Of a DNA stretch of 64,000 nucleotides, positions 1 to 7,936 are shown piece by piece. Source of the DNA: Puerhibacterium puerhi (lineage in GTDB: Bacteria > Actinomycetota > Actinomycetes > Actinomycetales > Cellulomonadaceae); assembly GCF_009846865.1 (NCBI RefSeq), contig NZ_WUWN01000003.1, forward strand, positions 1 through 64,000, given 5' to 3'. Within the stretch, counting starts at the first letter, position 1; every line of letters begins with the position of its first letter. Below the pieces are notes generated by a model, which saw nothing but the letters and a program-made list of their open reading frames with translations, made no database searches and was not told where the DNA came from. The position numbers were made by a program, and so were the translations under genes.

Positions 1-131
1 CCGCCCGCTGTGGACGACGGCGCCGCGGCGCCGCTGGGGACACCGCCGGAGGGCCGCGCGGCCCGGCCCCGGCCCCGGCGCGGGCGTCGCCCGCGCGCCG
101 GACGCCCCGCCGCGGCCGACCGGCCGCGTGG

Positions 132-143
132 GACAATCGCGGC
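132..143 (+). promoter_or_regulatory. putative leaderless promoter of purB
   Basis: A -10-like hexamer GACAAT (132-137) lies only six bases before the GTG start at 144 and there is no Shine-Dalgarno sequence, the usual arrangement of a leaderless actinobacterial mRNA. The rest of bases 1-131 is very GC-rich and shows no gene I can support. Confidence 0.4.
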
Positions 144-1652
144 GTGAGTGCTGCCGCCCCCTCCCCCGCGACCCCCACGTCCCCGACGGCCGGCTCGGCC
201 CCCGCGAGCGACCGCGTGAACCTCGCCGACATCACCCCGCCGATCGCGCTCGGGCCGCTGGACGGCCGCTACCGCGCCGCCGTCGCGCCGCTGGTGGACC
301 ACCTCAGCGAGGCCGCGCTGAACCGCGCCCGCATCCACGTCGAGGTCGAGTGGCTGGTCACGCTGTGCAACGGCGTCGACGGCGTGGCCACCCCGGTGGT
401 CCCCGGCGCCCCGGCGCTCACGGACGAGGAGGTGGCGTACCTGCGCGCCATCCCCGCGACCTTCGGGGCGGCGGAGATCGCCGAGCTCGCGGAGATCGAG
501 CGGGAGACGGTCCACGACGTCAAGGCTGTCGAGTACTTCATCAAGCGCCGCATCGCCCGCGCGCCGGAGGTCCTGGGGGCCACGAGCCTGCCCGCCGCGA
601 GCGAGCTCGTCCACTTCGCCTGCACGTCCGAGGACATCAACAACCTGTCCTACGCGCTGATGGTGCAGGGCGCCGTGCGCGACGTCTGGCTGCCGGCCGC
701 CACGGCGCTGGCCGACCAGATCGCCGCGATGGCCCACGAGCACGCCGCCGTGCCGATGCTCAGCCGCACCCACGGCCAGCCCGCCACGCCGACCACGATG
801 GGCAAGGAGCTCGCCGTGCTCGCCCACCGGCTGCGCCGCCAGCTGCGCCGCATCGCCGGCGCGGAGTTCCTGGGCAAGCTCAACGGCGCCACCGGCACCT
901 ACGGCGCGCACGTCGTGGCCGTGCCCGGCGTGGACTGGCCGGCCGTCTCGCGCGCGTTCGTCGAGGGCCTGGGCCTGACCTGGAATTCGCTGACCACGCA
1001 GATCGAGTCGCACGACTGGCAGGCCGAGGTCTACGCCGACGTCGCGCGGTTCAACCGCATCCTGCACAACCTGGCCACCGACGTGTGGACGTACATCTCG
1101 CTCGGGTTCTTCACGCAGATCCCCGTCGCGGGCGCCACCGGCTCCTCGACGATGCCGCACAAGGTCAACCCGATCCGGTTCGAGAACGCCGAGGCCAACC
1201 TCGAGATCTCCTGCTCGCTGCTGGACACCCTCGCCGCGACGCTGGTCACCAGCCGGCTGCAGCGCGACCTGACCGACTCGACCACGCAGCGCAACGTGGG
1301 CCCGGCGTTCGGCCACTCGCTGCTGGCGATCGACAACGTGCGCCGCGGCCTCAAGGCGCTGGCCGTCAACGCCGACCTCATGGCCGCCGACCTCGACGCC
1401 AACTGGGAGGTGCTCGGCGAGCCGATCCAGTCGGCCATGCGCGCCGCCTCCGTGGCCGGCGTGCCCGGCATGGAGAACCCCTACGAGCGGCTCAAGGAGC
1501 TCACGCGCGGCCAGCGGGTGGACGCCGCGCGCATGCGCGAGTTCGTCGCCGGCCTCGGCCTGCCCGACGACGTCGCGGAGCGCCTGCAGGCGCTGACGCC
1601 GGCCTCGTACACGGGCCTGGCCGAGCGCCTCGTGGGCGACCACCTGGCCTGA
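144..1652 (+). CDS. purB: adenylosuccinate lyase
   Basis: Cytosolic lyase of purine synthesis that releases fumarate from SAICAR and from adenylosuccinate. The 502-residue protein has the fumarate-lyase superfamily signature GSSTMPHKVNP near residue 333, the conserved TSEDINN stretch near 162 and SRTHGQPATPT near 207 that carries a catalytic His. The length fits the longer PurB type (E. coli PurB is 456) with an extra Ala/Pro/Ser-rich N-terminus of about 25 residues. The GTG at 144 was chosen because it follows a leaderless-type -10; a start nearer the conserved domain is possible. The gene is monocistronic and ends at a strong hairpin shared with the convergent peptidase gene. Confidence 0.97.
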   Translation: MSAAAPSPATPTSPTAGSAPASDRVNLADITPPIALGPLDGRYRAAVAPLVDHLSEAALNRARIHVEVEWLVTLCNGVDGVATPVVPGAPALTDEEVAYLRAIPATFGAAEIAELAEIERETVHDVKAVEYFIKRRIARAPEVLGATSLPAASELVHFACTSEDINNLSYALMVQGAVRDVWLPAATALADQIAAMAHEHAAVPMLSRTHGQPATPTTMGKELAVLAHRLRRQLRRIAGAEFLGKLNGATGTYGAHVVAVPGVDWPAVSRAFVEGLGLTWNSLTTQIESHDWQAEVYADVARFNRILHNLATDVWTYISLGFFTQIPVAGATGSSTMPHKVNPIRFENAEANLEISCSLLDTLAATLVTSRLQRDLTDSTTQRNVGPAFGHSLLAIDNVRRGLKALAVNADLMAADLDANWEVLGEPIQSAMRAASVAGVPGMENPYERLKELTRGQRVDAARMREFVAGLGLPDDVAERLQALTPASYTGLAERLVGDHLA

Positions 1653-1670
1653 GCCCGCAGACCGCACCGA

Positions 1671-1721
1671 CGGACGACGCGGCCGGCCGGACCCTGGAGG
1701 TCCGACCGGCCGCGTCGTCCG
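1671..1721. terminator. bidirectional terminator hairpin, purB / M23 peptidase
   Basis: Two 20-base arms that pair at 19 positions surround an 11-base loop, midway between two convergent stop codons. There is no T-tract on either side, as is common for terminators in high-GC actinobacteria. Confidence 0.8.
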
Positions 1722-1743
1722 TGGTGGCGGGGCTGCCGACCGC

Positions 1744-3912
1744 TCAGCGGCGCACGCCGAGGGTGTCCTTGCGGTCGCCGTCCCAGTCGCCCACCAGCAC
1801 GGCGTCGCCGGCCCTGCCGTACCGGAACGTCACCTCGGCGTCACCGTCCGCCGCCTTGTTGGTCAGCAGGAACTCGGTGCCGCGGCGCATGCCGAGGGTG
1901 TCCTTGCGGTCTCCGTCCCAGTCGCCCACGAGCACGACGTCGTCCGCCTTGCCGTAGAAGAACGTCGTGTCGGCCTCGCCGCCGCGGGTCGTGTTCGCGA
2001 GGAAGTACTGCTTGCCGCGGCGCACGCCCAGGGTGTCCTTGCCGTCGCCGTCCCAGTCGCCCACGAGCACCACGTCGCCCGCCTTGCCGTAGAAGAACGT
2101 CGTGTCGGCCTCGCCGCCGCGGGTGCCGTTGGTGAGGAAGTACTGCTTGCCGCGGCGGACCGCCAGGCTGTCCTTCCCGTCGCCGTCCCAGTCGCCCACG
2201 AGCACCACGTCGCCCGGGCGGCCGTACGAGAACACCACGTCCGCCGCGCCGCCCGTGGTGCGGTTCGTCAGGTAGAACGTGTTCCCGCGGCGCACCGCGA
2301 GCGTGTCCTTCCCGTCGCCGTCCCAGTCGCCCACGAGCACCACGTCCTGGGGCAGGCCGTAGTCGAACGTGATGTCGGCGTCGCCGGCGCGCAGCGCGTT
2401 GGTCAGGTAGTACGTCCGACCCGGGATCCGGCCCGAGACGGTGAGCGTCGCCCTGGCCGTGGCCGCGGACTCGTAGCTCGCCGCCACGCTCGACGGCGTG
2501 TACGTGACCGTGACGGTGCGGCTGCCGGCCGTCGTGAGGCGCGGGAGCGTGATCGTCGCCCGGCCGCCCGCAGAGGCGGCGAGGGTGGCCGTGACCTTCT
2601 TCCCGTCGACGGTGGCCGTGAGCGTGCCCGAGGAGGACGCCGTGGTCACCGAGCTGACGGTCACCGTGACCGTCGGCGCCTTGGTCGTCGTGGCCGCCGG
2701 CACGCTCAGCGCGAGCGACGTCGACGTCGCGACGTAGCCGGTGGTGCTCCCCGTGGCCGAGGCGAGGGCCACGTACATCCAGCCGTCCTGCGCGGGCCGC
2801 AGCTGGTAGAGCTTCTGCCCCGCCGCGCGCGTGGCGACGACGGCGGCGCCGGCGGAGGCCGCCTTGCGCACGGTGACCCCGCCCGGCGCGTCCACGGTCC
2901 GGGTCGTGTAGGACCAGGTCGGGCCGATGTAGGCGTTGCTCACCCAGCCGGTGCGGCTGCCGGCCGTCACGCGCACCCACAGGCCCGAGTCGTCCGCGTC
3001 GCCCGGCTTCGCCGTCAGGCGGGTGTTGGCCGGCAGCACCGTGAGGGAGGAGTAGCCCGTGCCCGGCCCGCTGCGGAGGTTCAGGTTGACGTTGTTGTAG
3101 TAGGTGCACGAGGCCGGGACGTCGTTCTCCGCCACGGACGTCGCACCCGTCCTGAGGTCGGCGCCGTACCGGCGCATCCAGTCGTTCGGGTCCTGCACCT
3201 TGGCGCCGGACTGGCGCCAGACGCCGGAGTGCACCTCGAAGTGCAGGTGCGGGCCGGTCGCGGTGCCGGTCATCCCGACGTCCGCGATGTGCTGGCCCTT
3301 CCTCACCGTCGCCCCGGTGCGCACGTACGCGTCGCCGTCGATCACGTGGCCGTAGACCGTCGTGTACGTGACGCCGTTGAAGTTGTGGCGGACGGCCACC
3401 ACCTGCCCGAGGCCGCCCCCGGAGCTCCCCGCGAGCACCACCGTGCCGTCCGCGACGGCGAGCACGTCGGTGCCGCTGGCCGCGGACAGGTCCTGGCCCT
3501 TGTGGTACGTCGAGGCGCCGCGGGTCGGCATGCAGCGCGGCCCGAACCAGGAGGCGATGCGGTACGACTTGTCGGGCAGCGGTCGCCGGGCCGTGAACGC
3601 GGCAGCCACGGCGACGCGCGCGGCGATCCGCGGCTCGACCGGCTCGGGCTCCGCGCTGGGCGCGGGCTCCGGCTCGGCGCTCGGCGCCACCTCCGGCTCT
3701 GGCGTCGGCTCCGCGCTCGGCACGGGAACCGCCGTCGGCTCCGTGCTCGATCCAGCGCTCGGCGCGGGGGCCGCGGCGGGGTCCGCGCTCGCCCCCGCCG
3801 TCACAGCCGGCTCCGGATCGGTGGTGCCGGTGGCGGCCGCGGCCGGCACGGCGGCGCCGCCCACCACGACGGCCACCGCGAGGACGAGCCCGAGAACCTT
3901 GCGCACAGCCAC
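1744..3912 (-). CDS. secreted M23 family peptidase with SH3 domains and FG-GAP-like repeats
   Basis: Probable cell-wall endopeptidase of the LytM/lysostaphin type. From the N-terminus: signal peptide (residues 1-27, ending AAA); a Pro/Glu/Ala/Ser-rich linker to about 95; an M23 domain around 115-230 with the zinc ligands in HKGQD and HLHFEVH; one or two SH3-like domains (NLRSGPGTGYSS near 275); an Ig-like domain around 400-490; and five repeats of about 45 residues, each holding a DWDGDGKD or DWDGDRKD calcium-binding-like loop. The start is GTG at 3912 with a weak AGGGG upstream. The protein ends directly after the last repeat with no sorting signal, so it is probably released or bound to wall polymers. 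Substrate peptide is unknown. Confidence 0.9.
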   Translation of the reverse strand: MAVRKVLGLVLAVAVVVGGAAVPAAAATGTTDPEPAVTAGASADPAAAPAPSAGSSTEPTAVPVPSAEPTPEPEVAPSAEPEPAPSAEPEPVEPRIAARVAVAAAFTARRPLPDKSYRIASWFGPRCMPTRGASTYHKGQDLSAASGTDVLAVADGTVVLAGSSGGGLGQVVAVRHNFNGVTYTTVYGHVIDGDAYVRTGATVRKGQHIADVGMTGTATGPHLHFEVHSGVWRQSGAKVQDPNDWMRRYGADLRTGATSVAENDVPASCTYYNNVNLNLRSGPGTGYSSLTVLPANTRLTAKPGDADDSGLWVRVTAGSRTGWVSNAYIGPTWSYTTRTVDAPGGVTVRKAASAGAAVVATRAAGQKLYQLRPAQDGWMYVALASATGSTTGYVATSTSLALSVPAATTTKAPTVTVTVSSVTTASSSGTLTATVDGKKVTATLAASAGGRATITLPRLTTAGSRTVTVTYTPSSVAASYESAATARATLTVSGRIPGRTYYLTNALRAGDADITFDYGLPQDVVLVGDWDGDGKDTLAVRRGNTFYLTNRTTGGAADVVFSYGRPGDVVLVGDWDGDGKDSLAVRRGKQYFLTNGTRGGEADTTFFYGKAGDVVLVGDWDGDGKDTLGVRRGKQYFLANTTRGGEADTTFFYGKADDVVLVGDWDGDRKDTLGMRRGTEFLLTNKAADGDAEVTFRYGRAGDAVLVGDWDGDRKDTLGVRR
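1747..2418 (-). repeat. five tandem ~135-bp coding repeats
   Basis: The 3' third of the peptidase gene is a tandem array whose units each encode a YYLTN-type strand, a VVLVGDWDGDGKD loop and an L(A/G)VRRG strand. Units three and four are the most alike at DNA level, suggesting recent duplication or conversion; unit number may vary between strains. Confidence 0.75.
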
Positions 3913-4330
3913 ACACCCCTAGGACGACAGGTCGGTCCGCGTCGACGGACCTGCCCATCCACTCGGCCGCCGCGCGGCGATGTTAAGTGCCGCGGGCGTC
4001 GATAGCGTCGGGACCCGCCCCACGGGCGGGTGAACCTCGACCACGGGCTGTGGGCGGCCCGGTCGGGCGTGGCGGTGCTCACGCCGTCGGTGGACGACGG
4101 AGGACGGCGACGGCGGGGTGCGCGCACCGGGGGGCACGCCGCCGTCGTCGCACGTCAGGGCGGTCGCGTGCCGCCCGTGTCCGCCGCAGTCCCCCCACGC
4201 CCGCGGCGCGTGCCGCGCGCCCGCGCCGCGTTCGCCGGGCGCCGGGAGCACCCATGCCGGTGGCATACGCTGTCGCAGCCGCCGGCCGTGGCGTGCCGAG
4301 ACCCCGCAGCCGTGACAGGAGCAGCGAACG
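3913..4330. other. intergenic region without a recognisable gene
   Basis: This divergent spacer holds the upstream regions of the peptidase (leftward) and the GDSL esterase (rightward). I see one short inverted repeat, ATGCC-GGT-GGCAT (4254-4266), about 65 bases before the esterase start, but no clear promoter or RNA gene. Confidence 0.4.
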
Positions 4331-5653
4331 ATGACCGCAAACCGTGCCCGGAGCACGGCCGTGGCGCTCGCGGTGGTCGTCGCCTTCGTGGCCGCCGCCG
4401 CACTGGGCTGGCTGCTCCTCCCGCGGTTCCTCGGTCAGCCCGACCTGCCGGCCTTCGCCGCGGGTTCGGCCAGCCCCTCCGCGAGCCCGACGACGTCGCC
4501 GTCCCCGAGCGGCACCGCGGAGGCCGGTGCCGGAGCCGACGCCGAGACCGACGCCGTCGTCGCCTGGACCGCCAGCCCCGACCGCGTGAGCGGCGACGTC
4601 ATGGGCCGCACGGTGCGCAACCTCGTGCGGACCACGACCGCCGGCACGCAGGTGCGCGTGGGCCTGTCCAACGTGTTCGGCACGAAGCCGGTGACCTTCC
4701 AGGCGGTCCAGGTGGGCGTGTCGGCGGGCGACGCCGGCGTGGTGCCCGGCAGCAGCGCGCAGGTCACCTTCTCCGGCGAGCGGTCGGTCACCGTGCCGGC
4801 CGGCGCCCGCGTGCTGAGCGACCCGGTCGCCGTCACCGTGACCGCGCGCTCGACGGTCGCCGTCAGCGTGCTGGCCGCGGGGGACCCGGGCACCACCACC
4901 GGGCACCGCCTCGCGCAGACCACCAGCTACGTCTCCGAGCCGGGCGACGCGACCACTGACGTCACCGGCGACGCGTTCACGGGGACCACGACCAGCTGGT
5001 ACTGGGTGGACTCCCTGGTGGTGGACGCTCCCGCGGAGGGCACCGTGGTCGCCCTGGGCGACTCCATCACCGACGGCAACGGCTCGACGCCGGGCGCCGA
5101 CGCCCGCTGGCCGGACCGGCTCGCCACGCGCCTGGCCACCGCCGCCGGCGCGCCCCGGCTCGCCGTCGCCAACCAGGGCATCTCCGGCAACCGGCTGCTG
5201 GCCGACGGCACCGGGCCCAGCGCCCTGGCGCGGTTCGACCGCGACGTGCTGGCGGTCCCCGGAGTCCGGACCGTCGTCGTGCTGGAGGGCATCAACGACA
5301 TCGGCACCGGCGTGGTGACCACCGCCGACCAGCTGGTCGCCGGGTACCGCCAGGTCCTGGCGCGGGCGCACGCGGCGGGCGTGTGCGTGGTGCTCGGCAC
5401 GCTCACGCCGTTCGAGGGCGCGCGGTACTACAGCCCGGAGAAGGACGCGGTGCGCCAGCAGGTCAACGCCTGGATCCGCACCAGCGGCGAGGCCGACGCC
5501 CTCGCTGACTTCGACGCCGCGGTGCGCGACCCCGGGCAGCCGACGCGGCTGCTGCCGGCGTACGACCCGGGCGACCACCTGCACCCCAACGACGCGGGCT
5601 ACCGCGCGATGGCCGAGGCGGTGGACCTGGACGACCTCGCCTGCGCGGACTGA
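4331..5653 (+). CDS. membrane-anchored or secreted SGNH/GDSL hydrolase
   Basis: Esterase or lipase-like hydrolase acting outside the cytoplasm. One hydrophobic segment (about residues 10-32) is a signal anchor or signal peptide and is followed by a Ser/Thr/Pro linker. The SGNH blocks are present: GDSITDGN with the nucleophilic Ser (about 241-248), GISGNRL with the Gly block (about 283), GINDIG with the Asn block (about 320), and DHLHPND with the Asp-His pair (about 414-420). Between linker and catalytic domain lies a beta-rich module of about 150 residues, as in two-domain SGNH enzymes. AGGAGC lies eight bases before the ATG. The substrate (acetylated polysaccharide or lipid) cannot be told from sequence. 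Confidence 0.9.
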   Translation: MTANRARSTAVALAVVVAFVAAAALGWLLLPRFLGQPDLPAFAAGSASPSASPTTSPSPSGTAEAGAGADAETDAVVAWTASPDRVSGDVMGRTVRNLVRTTTAGTQVRVGLSNVFGTKPVTFQAVQVGVSAGDAGVVPGSSAQVTFSGERSVTVPAGARVLSDPVAVTVTARSTVAVSVLAAGDPGTTTGHRLAQTTSYVSEPGDATTDVTGDAFTGTTTSWYWVDSLVVDAPAEGTVVALGDSITDGNGSTPGADARWPDRLATRLATAAGAPRLAVANQGISGNRLLADGTGPSALARFDRDVLAVPGVRTVVVLEGINDIGTGVVTTADQLVAGYRQVLARAHAAGVCVVLGTLTPFEGARYYSPEKDAVRQQVNAWIRTSGEADALADFDAAVRDPGQPTRLLPAYDPGDHLHPNDAGYRAMAEAVDLDDLACAD

Positions 5654-5670
5654 CCCCGCTGTCTGAGGCG

Positions 5671-6006
5671 TCAGCGCTCGACCGGCAGGCCCCGCTGCTC
5701 CCAGGCGAGCATGCCGCCGTCGAGGTTCGCCGCCTCGTAGCCGACGCCGTCGACGAGGAACTGCGTGGCGCGCGCCGAGCGGGCCCCGCTGCGGCACACC
5801 ACGTAGACCGGCGCGTCGGGGTCCAGCTCGCCGTAGCGGACGGGCAGCTCGCCCAGCGGGATGTGCACGGCACCGGGTGCGTGGCCGGCGTCCCACTCGT
5901 CCTGCTCGCGCACGTCGAGGAGCGTGGTGCCGTCGGGGATCGGGGCGGCCGGGTCGAGGTCGTGCACGTCGACGGTGGGCACCTCGGGCTGCATGGGCGG
6001 GAACAT
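5671..6006 (-). CDS. rhodanese-like domain protein
   Basis: Small cytosolic single-domain rhodanese (111 residues), a possible sulfurtransferase that carries persulfide on Cys. The active-site loop CRSGARS (about residues 69-75) keeps the catalytic Cys, and the CH2A-like region LLDVREQDEW near the N-terminus and the C-terminal LDGGMLAW complete the fold. It converges on the GDSL gene with a 17-base gap. Its partner is unknown; it is not next to the organosulfur genes further right. Confidence 0.9.
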   Translation of the reverse strand: MFPPMQPEVPTVDVHDLDPAAPIPDGTTLLDVREQDEWDAGHAPGAVHIPLGELPVRYGELDPDAPVYVVCRSGARSARATQFLVDGVGYEAANLDGGMLAWEQRGLPVER

Positions 6007-6108
6007 GGCTCCAGCCTAGGCACGGCCGCCGCGTGCTCGGGCACGGGCGGCGCCGTCCGCCGGGGCCGGGGGGGTGCGAGCGGCCGCGGCCTCCGCCACG
6101 CTCGACCC

Positions 6109-6396
6109 ATGGCCCCCGAGCACGACGGACAGCACCAGCCCCGCAAGGCGCCCGGTCAGGGCACCGTCCCGGACCCGGACCCGGTGACCTCGCCCACCGG
6201 CGGCGGCAGCGGCCCGGGCGGCGGCGTCGAGCCCGGCGAGACGCCGCCCGACTCCGGGCAGGTCAGCGCGCCGCAGGGGCACGAGGAGCACGGGCCGGCC
6301 AGGGCCGTGCCGTGGCTGTGGATCGGCGGGATCGGGCTCGTGGCCGTCGTCGTGGCGCTGATCTTCGTCGGCTACGCGTCGGGGCTGTGGTCCTGA
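6109..6396 (+). CDS. DUF6480 family small membrane protein
   Basis: A 95-residue protein with an acidic, Pro/Gly-rich N-terminal two thirds containing DPDPVTSP and GGGVEPGETPP, then one C-terminal membrane helix (PWLWIGGIGLVAVVVALIF, about residues 68-86). This matches the DUF6480 layout known from many actinobacteria; function unknown. The ATG at 6109 was chosen because the family motif follows it. The last 25 bases overlap the 3' end of the convergent MFS gene. Confidence 0.8.
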   Translation: MAPEHDGQHQPRKAPGQGTVPDPDPVTSPTGGGSGPGGGVEPGETPPDSGQVSAPQGHEEHGPARAVPWLWIGGIGLVAVVVALIFVGYASGLWS

Positions 6397-7733
6397 GCCG
6401 CGCCCGCTGAGGCGCGGGCGCTGAGCACGGCGGCCGCCCCGGCCAGCACCGCGAGCGCCACGAAGACGCTCACGTAGCCGGCGCCGAGGCGCAGCAGCCC
6501 GACGGCGACCAGCGGCGCCGCGGCCTGCGTCGCCGTCGTCGCCACGCCCACGACGCCGAGCTCGCGGCCGGCGGTGCGCCGGTCGGGCAGGGCGTCGTAC
6601 GTCTCGGCCGTCTGCACCGTGAGGAAGGCGCCGTGCGCCAGCCCGCCCACCGCGGCGAACAGCGCCACCGCCGGCAGCGCGGGCCAGACGACCGGCACGA
6701 GCGCCACGACGGCGACGGTGCCCGCGGCCGCCGCGGTGAGCCGGTGCTTGGCCGCCAGCCGGTCGGCCACGCGGGCCACGACGACGTTGCCCAGCACGGC
6801 GGCGACCAGGTGCACGGGTACGAGGACCGCGGACGCCTGGGCGGCCCGCGCCAGCGGCATCCCGACGTGGTCGGCCAGGATGTAGAGCTGGTAGGTGGAC
6901 ACGCCGTGCTGGCCGAGCACCATCAGCACCCGTGCGGCGACGATGCGCCGCAGGTGCGGGTCGCGGCCCACCGTGCGGAACCCGTCGAGCACGCGGGCGG
7001 GCCGGGCGGCCCCGGTCGTGCGGGCGGCGGGCCCGGCGGCACCGGCCCCGCCGGGCGGGTCCGCGACGTAGGCGCCCCGCCCGCGCAGCAGCGGGAACGC
7101 CAGCGCGCCCAGCGCCGCGACGGCGCCGGCGGCGGCCACCGCGGCCACCGGGGAGGCCGCCAGGGCGCCCACGAGCACGACGCCGGTCCCCGCGCCGACC
7201 CCCGCCCCGAGGGCGAGCGCGCCTGATGCGGTCCCGCGGCGGCGCGCGGGCAGGTCGTCGGCGACGGCGGCACCCACCGCGCCGTCGACGGCGTTGAGCG
7301 CGACCTGGGCCAGCACCCACCAGACGGCGAGCCACAGGACCGACTGGACGAGCGGCAGCGCGACGACGGCGAGCCCGCCGACGACGCCGCCGACCACGGC
7401 CCACGGCGCGCGGCGCCCCCACGGGGAGCGGGAGCGGTCGGCGAGCGCGCCGAGCGCGGGCAGGCACGCGGCCGTGAGCAGGGCGGACAGCGCCGCCAGC
7501 AGCCCGAGCGTGCTCTCCTTGGACGTCGGCGCCGCGGCCGCGACGAGCAGGGGCAGCGCGACGGCGACGACGCCGCCGAGCGCCACGTAGGTGGTGGTCT
7601 GGGCGACGAAGATCGCGGCGAGCGGGCGGCCGACGCCCTCGCGGTGAACGCCCTCGCGGCCGACGCCCTCGCGATCGGTGGCTTCCTGTCGCGCGCGCAC
7701 GGCGCCCGCGTGCCGCTCCCCCTGCTGGCTCAC
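6372..7733 (-). CDS. MFS transporter, divergent from helR
   Basis: Major facilitator with about twelve membrane helices in 453 residues. The loop after helix 2, ALADRSRSPWGRRAPW, is a typical MFS motif A. The distal half contains GRELGVVGVATTATQAAAPL, as in exporter-like actinobacterial MFS proteins. The start chosen is GTG at 7733, just upstream of a charged repeat REGVGREGVHREGVGR that precedes helix 1; no clear Shine-Dalgarno is visible and a later start is possible. A promoter (TTGCCG, 17 bases, TATACG) reading toward this gene uses the rifamycin-associated element as its -35, so it may be induced with helR. The substrate is unknown; rifamycin or another RNA-polymerase inhibitor is my inference. 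Confidence 0.85.
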   Translation of the reverse strand: MSQQGERHAGAVRARQEATDREGVGREGVHREGVGRPLAAIFVAQTTTYVALGGVVAVALPLLVAAAAPTSKESTLGLLAALSALLTAACLPALGALADRSRSPWGRRAPWAVVGGVVGGLAVVALPLVQSVLWLAVWWVLAQVALNAVDGAVGAAVADDLPARRRGTASGALALGAGVGAGTGVVLVGALAASPVAAVAAAGAVAALGALAFPLLRGRGAYVADPPGGAGAAGPAARTTGAARPARVLDGFRTVGRDPHLRRIVAARVLMVLGQHGVSTYQLYILADHVGMPLARAAQASAVLVPVHLVAAVLGNVVVARVADRLAAKHRLTAAAAGTVAVVALVPVVWPALPAVALFAAVGGLAHGAFLTVQTAETYDALPDRRTAGRELGVVGVATTATQAAAPLVAVGLLRLGAGYVSVFVALAVLAGAAAVLSARASAGAAQDHSPDA

Positions 7734-7823
7734 GGCCGCAGCGTAGCGCCGTCGTCGGCGGGGCTGGGGGACGCGGACGAGGAGGGAGGTCGGGGCGGCC
7801 GAGGCCTTCCCCGCCACTCTCAA

Positions 7824-7852
7824 CGTATAGCGGGCCGGGGGTCTTGCGGCAA
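7824..7852 (-). promoter_or_regulatory. promoter of the MFS gene
   Basis: On the minus strand the -35 is TTGCCG (7852-7847), then exactly 17 bases, then the -10 TATACG (7829-7824). The -35 lies inside the rifamycin-associated palindrome. Predicted start near 7817 leaves a leader of about 84 bases. Confidence 0.5.
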
Positions 7853-7859
7853 GGCCCCC
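7837..7859. promoter_or_regulatory. rifamycin-associated element (RAE)
   Basis: A 23-base palindrome with arms GGGGGnCTTGC and GCAAGnCCCCC around a central G, imperfect only at the n pair. It matches the published RAE (GGGG-CTTGCGGCAAG-GCCCC as I recall it) found upstream of rifamycin-responsive genes such as rph and helR. The core CTTGCGGCAAG supplies a -35-like TTGC on both strands: TTGCGG (7844-7849) toward helR, with a possible -10 CAGAAT (7869-7874) 19 bases away, and TTGCCG toward the MFS gene. Confidence 0.85.
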
Positions 7860-7936
7860 TCGGACGCGCAGAATCACCGGCCTGAGCGGGTCCGTGCGGG
7901 CCCGCCGGCCGCCGCCGCCCGATCGGAGCCGATGCC

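Noticed and set aside
4254-4266. ATGCC-GGT-GGCAT inverted repeat upstream of the GDSL gene
   Set aside because: Five-base arms are expected by chance at this GC content and there is no promoter nearby to relate it to.
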